This document shows positions 51,878 to 60,534 of a stretch of 64,000 bases of DNA, piece by piece. Source of the stretch: Ulvibacterium sp965248315 (lineage in GTDB: Bacteria > Bacteroidota > Bacteroidia > Flavobacteriales > Flavobacteriaceae); NCBI RefSeq assembly GCF_965248315.1, contig NZ_CBDFIX010000002.1:1550001-1614000 (forward strand), written 5' to 3'. The notes beneath the pieces were generated by a model. The model did no database searches, was not told the DNA's origin, and was given only the letters and a program-made list of their open reading frames with translations. Made by a program: the position numbers and the translations under genes. The stretch's first letter is position 1, and every line of letters starts with the position of its first letter.

Positions 51878-53509
51878 ATGAATTTTCAAGATTACTTATA
51901 TAGAAATGGCTTTCAGCGAGAGGACTTATTGGCAAGACTTGCTGAGTCTCTCGAGCTTGACGAAACAAGGTCAAATAAGATGGAGACTGCCTACAATGCC
52001 ATCTATGATGTTTTAAAAGCAGACCCAGTGTTTTTCTCTAAGGTTGATTTTGTGGTTTACCCGCAAGGCTCAAAAGCCATAGGAACAACAACAAAGCCAA
52101 TAGGAAAGGATGAATTTGATTTGGATATTGTGGTTCAAATTAAGGATTCGTACAGGAACTACACCTCTTCAGAGATTTACAATCACCTAATACGTGTTTT
52201 CACAAGCAATGAGGTTTATAGGCCAAAACTTCTAAAAAAGAATAGGTGCGCAAGAATAAATTACGCTGGGGATTTTCATTTAGATATTTTGCCTGGTTGC
52301 ATAATCATTCCTTTCGAAGATAAAATTATGGTACCCGACCGAGAACTTGCATCTTGGACTTCTTCTTTTCCAAAGGGATATGCTAAATGGTTTACGGATA
52401 AAGCCGAAGATGTCCGAGAGCCATTATTGTTGCGAAAAGCATTTACTGATTATGTTACCCTATCTGAAGCGAAGGCTGAACAGGAGGAATTACCAGACGA
52501 GAACATCTATGAAAAAGAGCCGCTAAAACGTGCTGTACAGCTTACTAAACGATACAGAGATATTTTCTTTGAGAAAAAACCAAAACACAAAACATCAAGT
52601 ATCGTATTGACTACAATTTTCGGAGAATTATACCAAGGTGAGGCATCGATTTATGAAACAATTGATAATACACTCAATAGGATTTTAGAGCGCTACACTA
52701 GCTATGAAAAGCTTTTTGAAAGTAGTGGAGTCTATAAAAGGATTAAGGTTTTAAATCCAGTAAATGAAGATGAGGACTTTACTGAAAAGTGGGATAAGGA
52801 CAAAGAATACTATACTCAATTCATCAGTTTTGTTAGGAGCTATAAAGAAAAATGGGAGCAGTTAAAAAATGGGAACTTTAGTGTTGCGGAAGACTTGTTT
52901 GGCAGTACAACAACTAAAACCATTTTAAAGTCTCAACTAGACAACTTATCTGGAAATGGTAAAAATGAATTAGAAAAAGCAGGTCTTACTTTATTGTCTG
53001 GTAAAAGTTATGTTGACGACCGAGGAAGAATTTCTAGAGATTCAGGCTACCCGAGCAAGCCTAATAGAAACTATGGTGGTGTAGAATTAAATTTGAATTC
53101 GGGTAAAAAGGATATACAGAGGAACTATGTTGCAGCATATATCCAAAAAGACTATTTAAATAAACATTTTCCTTGGCTTAAAACTGTCATCACCGATGGA
53201 AAATTGTTGGGAAAAGGAAAAATCAAACCCAATGGATGCAAAAAAGAATATGAGATTCTTGTCGAGTATGATATCAATAGGCAAGGGCGAAAAGAAAGGG
53301 TTTATGTGCTAAATGATAGTCAAATCAAGTTTGGTAAAACACCACATCTATATCCTGGAAATAGTTTGTGCCTTTACTATCCCAAAGATTTATCACCACA
53401 TTTGGACTTGAATTTTGTGGATGTTATGCCTTGGATATCAGAATGGCTTATAATGTATGAACTATGGAAGAAGTATGGTCTGTGGTTAGCAGATGAAGTC
53501 AAGCACTAG
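51878..53509 (+). CDS. CD-NTase fused to a C-terminal E2-like domain
   Basis: The 543-residue protein has a cGAS/DncV-like nucleotidyltransferase core: YPQGSKAIGT with Gly-Ser at 64-65, DEFDLDIVV with Asp81 and Asp83, and FHLDILPG with Asp136. Helical sequence follows to about 370. The C-terminal part (about 425-543) has the features of the E2-like protein of short type II CBASS: PHLYPGNSLCLYYP with a candidate catalytic Cys498, then MPWISEWLIMYELWKKYGLW. In known CBASS the CD-NTase and E2 are separate proteins; here they are one chain. It starts directly after the NUDIX gene. Recognition of the E2 part is from memory of motifs and should be checked by structure. Confidence 0.8.
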   Translation: MNFQDYLYRNGFQREDLLARLAESLELDETRSNKMETAYNAIYDVLKADPVFFSKVDFVVYPQGSKAIGTTTKPIGKDEFDLDIVVQIKDSYRNYTSSEIYNHLIRVFTSNEVYRPKLLKKNRCARINYAGDFHLDILPGCIIIPFEDKIMVPDRELASWTSSFPKGYAKWFTDKAEDVREPLLLRKAFTDYVTLSEAKAEQEELPDENIYEKEPLKRAVQLTKRYRDIFFEKKPKHKTSSIVLTTIFGELYQGEASIYETIDNTLNRILERYTSYEKLFESSGVYKRIKVLNPVNEDEDFTEKWDKDKEYYTQFISFVRSYKEKWEQLKNGNFSVAEDLFGSTTTKTILKSQLDNLSGNGKNELEKAGLTLLSGKSYVDDRGRISRDSGYPSKPNRNYGGVELNLNSGKKDIQRNYVAAYIQKDYLNKHFPWLKTVITDGKLLGKGKIKPNGCKKEYEILVEYDINRQGRKERVYVLNDSQIKFGKTPHLYPGNSLCLYYPKDLSPHLDLNFVDVMPWISEWLIMYELWKKYGLWLADEVKH

Positions 53510-53518
53510 ATTTTCCTC

Positions 53519-54181
53519 TCATTTCCTCTTATCCCCAGCCCTTTTATCAAAAGCAATCAAATTAAACAGTTCACGCATCCGGCTACGGACGCGATTACCA
53601 TAGCGTTCTTCCAGTTCTTCGGCATTAAGGTTGGTAGTAGCGTGGGTCTTTATTTTTCGTTTGGTATCGAGATAGAGTTCGTAGCGGGATAAAAGCACTT
53701 CACCCATCACATTTAAGTCCTTACCATAAAAGCGTCCGGCAGGTTCTACGCCCAAATCGTCAAAACAGTAAAATTTAGCATTGCCATATTCCTCGACAGT
53801 TTTAAAACCCAAATGATTAAAGCTGAAAGTAACATTTCGGCACGGAATCATTTCATAAGGGCGTTGTAAAGGCACAATATGGCGCAACAATTTCATCAAA
53901 CTGGTCTTACCACAGCCTACAGGCCCGGAAAGTAGAATACCTTTTTCAATGTCGATGTCATATTTCTCACAGTTGTCCTTGTCTTTGATAAAATATGAAC
54001 ATAGCTTCAACAGAATACCCTTATCCTCATCATAAATCCTGAACTTTTTACCAAACAGCAGCTTGCCTTTAGCATTCAAATAAATCAAGATTTTTGGGAA
54101 GTCGTACAGTACGCTTTTCCCATCAAACTTTCCCAGCGAATATTCCACGCCGCCTTCGGTGATTTTAGAGGGGTTGTCCAT
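53519..54181 (-). CDS. DnaC/IstB-like ATPase of the ICE
   Basis: With the ATG at 54181 the protein has 220 residues and overlaps the upstream replication gene by 17 bp. Longer starts lie inside that gene. Walker A is LLSGPVGCGKTSLMKLL and Walker B FYCFDDLGVEP; an ATTNL sensor follows and RYGNRVRSRMRELF is typical of DnaC/IstB-like helicase loaders. It probably loads replicative helicase onto the excised element. It converges on the CD-NTase gene with a gap of 9 bp. Confidence 0.86.
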   Translation of the reverse strand: MDNPSKITEGGVEYSLGKFDGKSVLYDFPKILIYLNAKGKLLFGKKFRIYDEDKGILLKLCSYFIKDKDNCEKYDIDIEKGILLSGPVGCGKTSLMKLLRHIVPLQRPYEMIPCRNVTFSFNHLGFKTVEEYGNAKFYCFDDLGVEPAGRFYGKDLNVMGEVLLSRYELYLDTKRKIKTHATTNLNAEELEERYGNRVRSRMRELFNLIAFDKRAGDKRK

Positions 54182-54917
54182 AGTCTTTCGTTTTCGTGGT
54201 TCGCAAGTTGTCCTTGATTTGGGATGCTTCTTTTTTGTTTGGTTTGTTTTCAGCTTCAAAAAGTTCGGTTCTGTCCATCCAGTTGATAGCCACAGCTCGC
54301 CAATCCCGAATCGGTTCGCCATCGCCTGTTTGCCAATCTCGGTCAGCGTAGTGCTGGTAGAACTTTTCAGCTTCAGCTTTATTAAAATTCTTTTCTTCAA
54401 AAAAATCAACTACGGCCAGACAGTCCTTTGGCTGTTTTATGTAGTTTTCTTGTTTGATATTGTTTGTATTAGATACCAATGCTTGTCCACCTATGGGACG
54501 GCGTTGGTACACCGCCTGTCCATTTTTGGGATGGTGGTGTCCTTCAAGCGGTACACCTCTGGGATAGTACTGTTCCGCAAGCTGTTCTAAAATGGGATTG
54601 TACTGTCCCGTAGCTGGTTCATCACTTGTCCCTAAAATAGACATCTTGATTTTACTGCCCTTGTATGGATTGTTGGACGGGAAATAGGATAGATATTCCC
54701 ACGAGTGAAGCTCGGTTATGCATCTGTGATAGGTAGACTTTGAACCAATCTTGGCAACACGCATCAATTCCCTTCGGTTTACGTAGAATTCATCCATAAA
54801 ACGGCAACTGTTCCATTCCTGGAACAGCGCCATATACAGACTGATATGGGTAGGATTTAGGCGGTCATCAAAATAAAACGTTTCAAAAGCCGCATTGAGT
54901 AGCTTTATATAGTTCAT
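54165..54917 (-). CDS. Replication-initiation-like protein (winged-helix, DnaD/phage O type)
   Basis: The ATG at 54917 gives 250 residues. The N-terminal part is a winged helix (ISLYMALFQEWNSCRFMDEF, ELMRVAKIGSKSTYHRCITEL). The C-terminal part has FYQHYADRDWQTGDGEPIRDW, which resembles the tail of DnaD/replication protein O-like proteins. With the downstream DnaC-like ATPase it forms a helicase-loading pair for the ICE. It begins 4 bp after the helix-turn-helix gene. Confidence 0.72.
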   Translation of the reverse strand: MNYIKLLNAAFETFYFDDRLNPTHISLYMALFQEWNSCRFMDEFYVNRRELMRVAKIGSKSTYHRCITELHSWEYLSYFPSNNPYKGSKIKMSILGTSDEPATGQYNPILEQLAEQYYPRGVPLEGHHHPKNGQAVYQRRPIGGQALVSNTNNIKQENYIKQPKDCLAVVDFFEEKNFNKAEAEKFYQHYADRDWQTGDGEPIRDWRAVAINWMDRTELFEAENKPNKKEASQIKDNLRTTKTKDYGQPL

Positions 54918-54921
54918 ATTT

Positions 54922-55206
54922 TCAAGAATTAAAACCGTGATGCACACGGTTGGCATCCATTACCTTTTGAATTTCCTCGGCATCATAATAGATGATTCCG
55001 CCTACCTTAGTGTATGGCAAGGTGCCATTGATGCGAAGGTTCTGAAGTGTACCCGGACTCACTTGAAGCAAATCCATTACTTCGGAAGATTTAAGATATT
55101 TCTTGATTTTTCCAGAAGCCTGTTTGGACAAAAGACTTTTGATGTCATCGAGCAATTCCATTTTGAATTCTCGAAGGTCGTCTGTGGTGATAATACTTGT
55201 CGGCAT
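54922..55206 (-). CDS. Helix-turn-helix (excisionase/MerR-like) protein
   Basis: The 94-residue protein has a helix-turn-helix_17 domain (KYLKSSEVMDLLQVSPGTLQNLRINGTLPYTKVGGIIYY), as in Xis2-type excisionases of CTnDOT elements. It heads the operon with the two replication genes. Two CCGTA-C-TACGG dyads lie 124 and 263 bp upstream and may be the RteC sites that activate it. Confidence 0.88.
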   Translation of the reverse strand: MPTSIITTDDLREFKMELLDDIKSLLSKQASGKIKKYLKSSEVMDLLQVSPGTLQNLRINGTLPYTKVGGIIYYDAEEIQKVMDANRVHHGFNS

Positions 55207-55329
55207 ATTAGAACGGTTTTAAAAGAAAAGGACTATCATAGGTTTAAAATTTTTAATGATAGCCCTTAACCCGATTTGACTTTCGTTCTACAAATTTGAT
55301 ATGTATTATCGGATTTTCTTCCCCAGTAC

Positions 55330-55344
55330 GACCGTACTACGGTC
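55330..55344. promoter_or_regulatory. Dyad GACCGTA-C-TACGGTC upstream of the excision/replication operon
   Basis: A perfect 15-bp dyad 124 bp before the start of the helix-turn-helix gene. The half-sites CCGTA/TACGG recur at 55470 and at 56553-56590. The remaining space 55207-55528 shows no gene. Confidence 0.65.
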
Positions 55345-55468
55345 AAAATTTAACATCTTGAAATTTGGTTTGATTTGGTGTTGTTTAATCGCGTTGATGC
55401 CGCAAATTATACTCAAATCGAACTAAATTTCATGATAAATAGAAGGAAAACCAAAACACCGTAGGTCA

Positions 55469-55481
55469 ACCGTACTACGGA
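55469..55481. promoter_or_regulatory. Second CCGTA-C-TACGG dyad
   Basis: ACCGTACTACGGA contains the same 11-bp core as at 55330 and is preceded by another CCGTA half-site (55459-55464 region). It lies between the 3' end of rteC and the operon start. Confidence 0.6.
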
Positions 55482-55528
55482 CTTTTTTTAGCATTTTAAT
55501 TTGATGTATAAAAGGCTGATAAACATTA

Positions 55529-56365
55529 CTATTTCTCGCTTTTATCCATTGCTGAAAGAAGGGAAGTGGACAGCTCATCAAGGAAAAGCGTTCGGCTTTT
55601 TTTCCTGTATTTTATGTCTTGATAGGTTTTATAGATGTCTTTCGGCTCAACATCGAAAATCTGACTTAAATAATCTGAAATTTTAACAATACTCAGATTG
55701 TTTTTAGCACCAAGCCCTTTAGCGTGAAGCGCATAAATAAGTTCCACATAGTCTGTATTGCTGAACGGCCAATGCATTTTTTCGATGTGAGATAAGGAAA
55801 TCTCATTTCCATTCAACCCGTTCTTCAATCTATTTTGCTTGTCCACTAAATATTTGGTTAGGGACTTGTAGGCATTGTATTTGCCGAGCAACATATCTCT
55901 TGCTGTACAGAATTCCGGGTCTTGAAAGTAGAATTTGGAAAGTGTGATATGATACCCATTGAGATAATCACGAGTGTAATATTCTTTGTCAAAATGCGTC
56001 TGCCCTGATTCAATGTATCTTCCGAAGTCCAAATTATAGAGAAAGAATCGATTGAGTTTGTTGCTTTTTTTTTTGATGGATTTAAGCTGACTTTTTAAGT
56101 CGATTTTCGGGAACTGGATTTCAAACGAATGGATTTCGGAATAGTAGATTAACTCAACGAGAGGAACTTGTTTAGTTACTTTAAAAAAATGGATTTCGTC
56201 TTGAATGGATTTGAAGCCTTGCGACAGGACCTCTTTTTTAAGTGTGCTTAATGAATCACGGCAGAGCCCAATGGAACGGTGTGCCCTTTCAAGGATGCTC
56301 TCGTTTTGAAGTTTTATATCATCAAGTTCTTTTTTTAGTCGCTGTGTTAATAATTGAAAGTCCAT
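55529..56365 (-). CDS. rteC: RteC-family regulator
   Basis: The 278-residue helical protein matches RteC of CTnDOT-type elements (RFFLYNLDFGRYIESGQTHF, then YYTRDYLNGYHI; C-terminal winged-helix-like YVELIYALHAKGL ... ISDYLSQIFDVEPKDIYKTY). RteC activates excision and transfer genes by binding inverted half-sites upstream of the excision operon. Dyads with CCGTA/TACGG flank this gene on both sides, so it may control the operon downstream and its own promoter. RteA/B-like two-component genes are not in the window. Confidence 0.88.
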   Translation of the reverse strand: MDFQLLTQRLKKELDDIKLQNESILERAHRSIGLCRDSLSTLKKEVLSQGFKSIQDEIHFFKVTKQVPLVELIYYSEIHSFEIQFPKIDLKSQLKSIKKKSNKLNRFFLYNLDFGRYIESGQTHFDKEYYTRDYLNGYHITLSKFYFQDPEFCTARDMLLGKYNAYKSLTKYLVDKQNRLKNGLNGNEISLSHIEKMHWPFSNTDYVELIYALHAKGLGAKNNLSIVKISDYLSQIFDVEPKDIYKTYQDIKYRKKSRTLFLDELSTSLLSAMDKSEK

Positions 56366-56552
56366 AAGTAGGTGTATTTTGATATGAAACCATAGAAATG
56401 GGATTTAGTTGATGTGGTTGGTTAGATGATATCATAGTCCTGCAAAATGATATAAATGAATGCCACAGGTCATTAAATTTGTGGCTCATTGGTGTATTTT
56501 CTGGAACTCTCACTAAAATAATTTTACTTCGTAAACGTACAAGGAAAACTTG

Positions 56553-56590
56553 CCGTATTTAATTACGGAACGAGCCGTATTTTTCTACGG
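56553..56590. promoter_or_regulatory. Two CCGTA-N6-TACGG dyads between rteC and the LuxR-type gene
   Basis: CCGTA-TTTAAT-TACGG (56553-56568) and CCGTA-TTTTTC-TACGG (56575-56590) share half-sites with the dyads downstream of rteC but have a 6-bp rather than 1-bp spacer. They lie about 190-220 bp upstream of the rteC start. Confidence 0.6.
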
Positions 56591-56640
56591 AAACCCTGTG
56601 AGACACTGAATATGCTAAGGTCTTCAGAGAGGAAATTTAA

Positions 56641-57555
56641 TTATCTTTTTTTACGAAATCGCTTTAAGAATTCACGACGGTTCTTCACACCCGTTTTCTT
56701 GAAGATGTTTGAGGCGTGTTTTGATACGGTGCTTTCGGCAATGAACAGTTCCTCAGCAATTTTCTTATAACTAAGATTACTAAGGATGGATAGCGCAACT
56801 TCAATTTCCCTTCTGGTTAAATCCTCATAGATTATCTTGCGCTCTACAGATTCCTCGCGCTGTTTTTTCTTCAGGGCAAATACTTCATACATTCGGGTAT
56901 TGTTTTCCAAAAAGTATAGATACCTATCTACTTCAATGGCTGTAATGGCAAAGAAGGCCAAGTTCATTACAGTAAAGGTTATGCATTGATAATCACCTAT
57001 TACGGTGCAGATGGGTAACAGGGCTATACTTGCTACACTCACCATAGATAATTTGTTTCGCCTTAAAATAAAGGCATTCGGGTTGCTCGGATTTGAAATA
57101 CGACGATAGAAAATGATGAGAAATACAAATGCTATTATGGATATGGGAATAGTAAAAAGAAAGCGAGCCGCATCTAACGAATCGGTCAAAAAATAAGGCA
57201 TCAAAAAAAGAACTACATAGCTTCCACTTGCTAAAAATGCGAGATTTTTAATAGATGAATTGAATTTCAATACGACGATGTCATATTCTTTATAGAGGTA
57301 ATAAACGATGTAAACGCATAATGCAATTGCCACACTATACGTTATGATATATTGAAGTATGAATGGTCCCGGAAAGTTATCTATGGGTAAAAATCCGCCC
57401 GTGACATTGTACACAATAAAAAGGATGCCCAGATATAAAAACCGTCGAAGGCTACTTCGTGTATTCCTTCTTGAAAAGTAAAAAGTGAGCAATACAATGA
57501 CCGTATCTATTAAAAGATAGAAGAACGTTGTCCAATGTATTGACGTGCCGAACAT
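56641..57555 (-). CDS. Membrane-bound LuxR-type transcriptional regulator
   Basis: The 304-residue protein has seven predicted membrane helices (about 8-210) followed by a LuxR-type helix-turn-helix (LTRREIEVALSILSNLSYKK, IAEELFIAESTVSKHASNIF). It may sense a membrane or envelope signal and regulate ICE or metal-resistance genes. The small asparaginase-like gene lies 5 bp upstream in the same direction. The ligand is unknown. Confidence 0.86.
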   Translation of the reverse strand: MFGTSIHWTTFFYLLIDTVIVLLTFYFSRRNTRSSLRRFLYLGILFIVYNVTGGFLPIDNFPGPFILQYIITYSVAIALCVYIVYYLYKEYDIVVLKFNSSIKNLAFLASGSYVVLFLMPYFLTDSLDAARFLFTIPISIIAFVFLIIFYRRISNPSNPNAFILRRNKLSMVSVASIALLPICTVIGDYQCITFTVMNLAFFAITAIEVDRYLYFLENNTRMYEVFALKKKQREESVERKIIYEDLTRREIEVALSILSNLSYKKIAEELFIAESTVSKHASNIFKKTGVKNRREFLKRFRKKR

Positions 57556-57560
57556 TTACA

Positions 57561-58049
57561 TTACTGGTCATTGCGCTCAAATTTGTTGGTTTCTAAATTC
57601 TTTGAAACGTTGTTCCAATTGAAAATCTGTCCGTTCATAGCAATATAAACATCCGGTTTTAGAAGCTGTAATGAGCTCAGTGCATAGCCTAAATTAAATG
57701 GTGCATCTGTCTCTGCAGATGAACCTAAAATGAAAGACCCAACCAGTACGATGGTTTTATTCAGGTTGAGTTTTCCGATATATTTTGCGGTATCTTCCAT
57801 TGTGAAAGTACCGTGAGTTATCAAAATCTTTGTCGCAGCAGATTCCTTAATCTTGCAAACCAACTGCGCTCTGTCCTCATCTGTGATGGCTCTGCTATCC
57901 TTTTTGAACACACTTTCAATGGTGTAATCAAAGTCTATATTGGCTTTCTCAAGAAAACCTTGAATCGTGACATTTGATTGGGTTACACCTTTTCCGTCCA
58001 CATAATCCAGTCCTTCGATGGTGCCGCCTGTTGTAAGAATATGTATCAT
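57561..58049 (-). CDS. Short asparaginase-domain protein (N-terminal half only)
   Basis: The 162-residue protein has the first catalytic Thr motif of L-asparaginases (HILTTGGTIEG) and the second (ILITHGTFTMEDTA), and ends after the N-terminal Rossmann-like domain. Full-length enzymes have about 330 residues, so the C-terminal domain is missing. Short proteins of this type exist in Bacteroidota and may be functional with another substrate. It is in line with the LuxR-type gene (5-bp gap). Confidence 0.8.
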   Translation of the reverse strand: MIHILTTGGTIEGLDYVDGKGVTQSNVTIQGFLEKANIDFDYTIESVFKKDSRAITDEDRAQLVCKIKESAATKILITHGTFTMEDTAKYIGKLNLNKTIVLVGSFILGSSAETDAPFNLGYALSSLQLLKPDVYIAMNGQIFNWNNVSKNLETNKFERNDQ

Positions 58050-58136
58050 AAAATAGGACTTGTTGTGACCTATAAAGATAGCAGATTTTTACCGGTAAAT
58101 ATTAAATAACATCGCATTAAAGACTTGGAAAGAATA

Positions 58137-60104
58137 TCATTCCCACTTCTTTTTCTGCAACCGCACAGCATTAAAGATTGCCAATAATGCTACCCCAACA
58201 TCGGCAAAAACAGCTTCCCACATTGATGCCAAACCACCAGCCCCAAGGATAAGGACGATTACCTTCACACCAAATGCCAGACCTATGTTTTGCCAAACTA
58301 TCTTTCGGGTGGAACGACCGATTTTGACCGCTCTCGCTATCTTGCTCGGTTGGTCAGTCTGGATGATAACATCCGCCGTTTCGATGGCCACATCGCTACC
58401 CAAACCACCCATTGCGATACCTACATCGCTTGCAGCAAGTACGGGGGCATCATTGATACCGTCGCCCATAAAGGCTACAGTCGTATAAGGTTGTTTTTTG
58501 AGTTTCTCGACTTCGTTCAGTTTATCTTCCGGTAGCAGACCACCTTTCGCCCAATCGATATTCAATTCTTCAGACACCTGTTGGGTAATGGAATCCTTGT
58601 CGCCCGAGAGCATTATGATTTTAGAGATACCCGCCTCTCGTATCTGATTGATGGCTTGGTGTGCATCTTCCTTGAGTTCATCGGCAATGGTTACATATCC
58701 GGCAAACTTTTTATCGATGGCTACCATTACTATGGATTCGACTATAGTATCGGTTTCAGAGGGGACTTCGATGCTATTAGAAACCATCAAAGCTTTATTG
58801 CCCACTAATACCTGCTTTCCATTGACCGTACCTTTCAGTCCCTTTCCAGCAACTTCGGAAACTTCGGTTGCTTCAAAATCGGCACCATCGGCCTTATATT
58901 CCAGTATCGCTTTTGCAATGGGATGGGTGGATTGTTTTTCCATCGCCATCAGGTATTGCATAAATTCCGCTTCTGCAAAATTGGATTTATTGACCACTTC
59001 CTTAATCTTGAAGACCCCTTTGGTAACTGTACCCGTTTTGTCCATTACCACGGTATTTACCTTGGTAATCGCATCGAGAAAGGACGCACCTTTGAACAAA
59101 ATCCCGTTGCGGGATGCCGCACCTAATCCGCCAAAATAGCCCAAGGGAATGGATATGACCAAGGCACAGGGACAGGAAATTACCAAGAAAATCAGAGCGC
59201 GGTAGAGCCAATCCCTAAACACATAATCGTCCACGAAGAAATAGGGCAAAAACGTCAGTCCGATGGCAAGGAAAACCACGATGGGTGTATAAATTCTGGC
59301 GAATTTTCTAATGAACAGCTCCGTTTTAGATTTTCGGGCGGTAGCGTTCTGAACCATATCCAAGATTCGGGCGATGGAACTGTCCTTAAATTCTTTGGTA
59401 GTCTTTACTTCAATGACCCCATCCAAGTTGATGCTTCCTGCATAGATTTTTTCGCTCTTGGCAATGGTATCGGGTTTGCTTTCACCGGTAATGGCAGCCG
59501 TGTTCAGCGATGCTTTTTCTGAAAGTAAAATGCCGTCCAAAGGAATTTTTTCGCCTACGCGAACCTGAATTCTTTCACCAATCTCGACCGTTTCGGGATT
59601 GACCGAAACAAAATCCTCATTTCTATAAACCAATGCTTCATCGGGTCGCGCATCCAAAAGTGCCTTTATATTTCCCTTCGCCCTATTTACCGCAGCGTTC
59701 TGGAAGAGTTCGCCCACGGCATAAAATAGCATTACGGCCACACCCTCGGGATATTCGCCTATGGCAAATGCCCCCAAGGTGGCAATGGACATCAAGAAAA
59801 ATTCCGTAAAGAAATCACCGTTCCTGATACTGTTCCAGCCTTCTTTAATTACAGGAAACCCAACGGGAATGTAAGCTACAGTGTACCAAATAATCCGCAC
59901 CCAGCCCCTGAAGAATGGGAACGTATCGAAATAATCTATGGCAATGCCCGTAATCAGCATTAAAAAGCTGAAAATGGCGGGCAAGTAGGTCTTAAAATTG
60001 GATACCTCTGCGGCACTGCTATGGTTATGTCCGTCATCGTGACTGTGCTCACCTTGATGTTCTTTCGGGTCTAAATCCCGTAAGTTTACTTTTTTCTTTT
60101 TCAT
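58137..60104 (-). CDS. Heavy-metal P1B-type ATPase (CadA/ZntA-like)
   Basis: The 655-residue pump has a His-rich N-terminus (GEHSHDDGHNHSS) instead of a CxxC heavy-metal domain, the transmembrane CPCALVISIP motif, the phosphorylation site DKTGTVTKG, STHPIAKAI and the hinge GDGINDAPVLAASDVGIAMGG. The CPC motif and His-rich N-terminus fit export of Zn, Cd or Pb. It overlaps the DUF3703 gene by 4 bp and lies in a metal-resistance cluster with Fur-type and Czc genes. Confidence 0.93.
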   Translation of the reverse strand: MKKKKVNLRDLDPKEHQGEHSHDDGHNHSSAAEVSNFKTYLPAIFSFLMLITGIAIDYFDTFPFFRGWVRIIWYTVAYIPVGFPVIKEGWNSIRNGDFFTEFFLMSIATLGAFAIGEYPEGVAVMLFYAVGELFQNAAVNRAKGNIKALLDARPDEALVYRNEDFVSVNPETVEIGERIQVRVGEKIPLDGILLSEKASLNTAAITGESKPDTIAKSEKIYAGSINLDGVIEVKTTKEFKDSSIARILDMVQNATARKSKTELFIRKFARIYTPIVVFLAIGLTFLPYFFVDDYVFRDWLYRALIFLVISCPCALVISIPLGYFGGLGAASRNGILFKGASFLDAITKVNTVVMDKTGTVTKGVFKIKEVVNKSNFAEAEFMQYLMAMEKQSTHPIAKAILEYKADGADFEATEVSEVAGKGLKGTVNGKQVLVGNKALMVSNSIEVPSETDTIVESIVMVAIDKKFAGYVTIADELKEDAHQAINQIREAGISKIIMLSGDKDSITQQVSEELNIDWAKGGLLPEDKLNEVEKLKKQPYTTVAFMGDGINDAPVLAASDVGIAMGGLGSDVAIETADVIIQTDQPSKIARAVKIGRSTRKIVWQNIGLAFGVKVIVLILGAGGLASMWEAVFADVGVALLAIFNAVRLQKKKWE

Positions 60105-60475
60105 TGCGTTTTTCGGTATTTATTTAAAATTTTGGCTATGTCTTCGGGCATTTCCATTCTTTTCAATGGTGGCACATCGCTTCCACCGGTATTTCCAATG
60201 GGTACGTGGTCGATAAATGATTTCCAACCACCAACCAAAAGTCGCAACACCTGACCCAGAACTTCTTTTGTGTTTCGCTGGCGTAACCCGAATTTTAACA
60301 TTGACCAATGGGTATAGGTATGTTCCAACGGGTAGGATTGACCGAGAATATGGGAACGTTCAAGGTGATGCCAAGCTTGGGATGAATTTCCACTATGTAA
60401 TGAAGAACGATATAGGTTCAGTTCATCTAAATAAAATGCTCTAAGGCCTATTGGTATGGTGGTATTAAATTTCAT
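60101..60475 (-). CDS. DUF3703 protein of the metal-resistance cluster
   Basis: The 124-residue protein matches DUF3703 (SSQAWHHLERSHILGQSYPLEHTYTHWSML ... LRLLVGGWKSFIDHVPIGNTGG), a His-rich family found near metal-efflux genes. A metal-binding or accessory role is likely. It overlaps the P-type ATPase gene by 4 bp. Confidence 0.86.
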   Translation of the reverse strand: MKFNTTIPIGLRAFYLDELNLYRSSLHSGNSSQAWHHLERSHILGQSYPLEHTYTHWSMLKFGLRQRNTKEVLGQVLRLLVGGWKSFIDHVPIGNTGGSDVPPLKRMEMPEDIAKILNKYRKTQ

Positions 60476-60534
60476 TATTTATTATTCATTTTTAAAGTGC
60501 AAGGTATGTATCTGACCTATGCAACGGAAGTGCA

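Noticed and set aside
51878..53509. CCA-adding enzyme or poly(A) polymerase
   Set aside because: The GS...DxD pattern with a distant third Asp, the neighbouring SA-NUDIX gene and the E2-like end point to a CD-NTase instead.
54182..54409. N-terminal extension of the DnaC-like ATPase
   Set aside because: It lies inside the upstream replication gene in another frame and has no conserved pattern; the ATG at 54181 fits the family.
58285..59211. Several opposite-strand frames in the P-type ATPase gene
   Set aside because: They are shadows of a well-conserved coding sequence with all P1B motifs on the minus strand.
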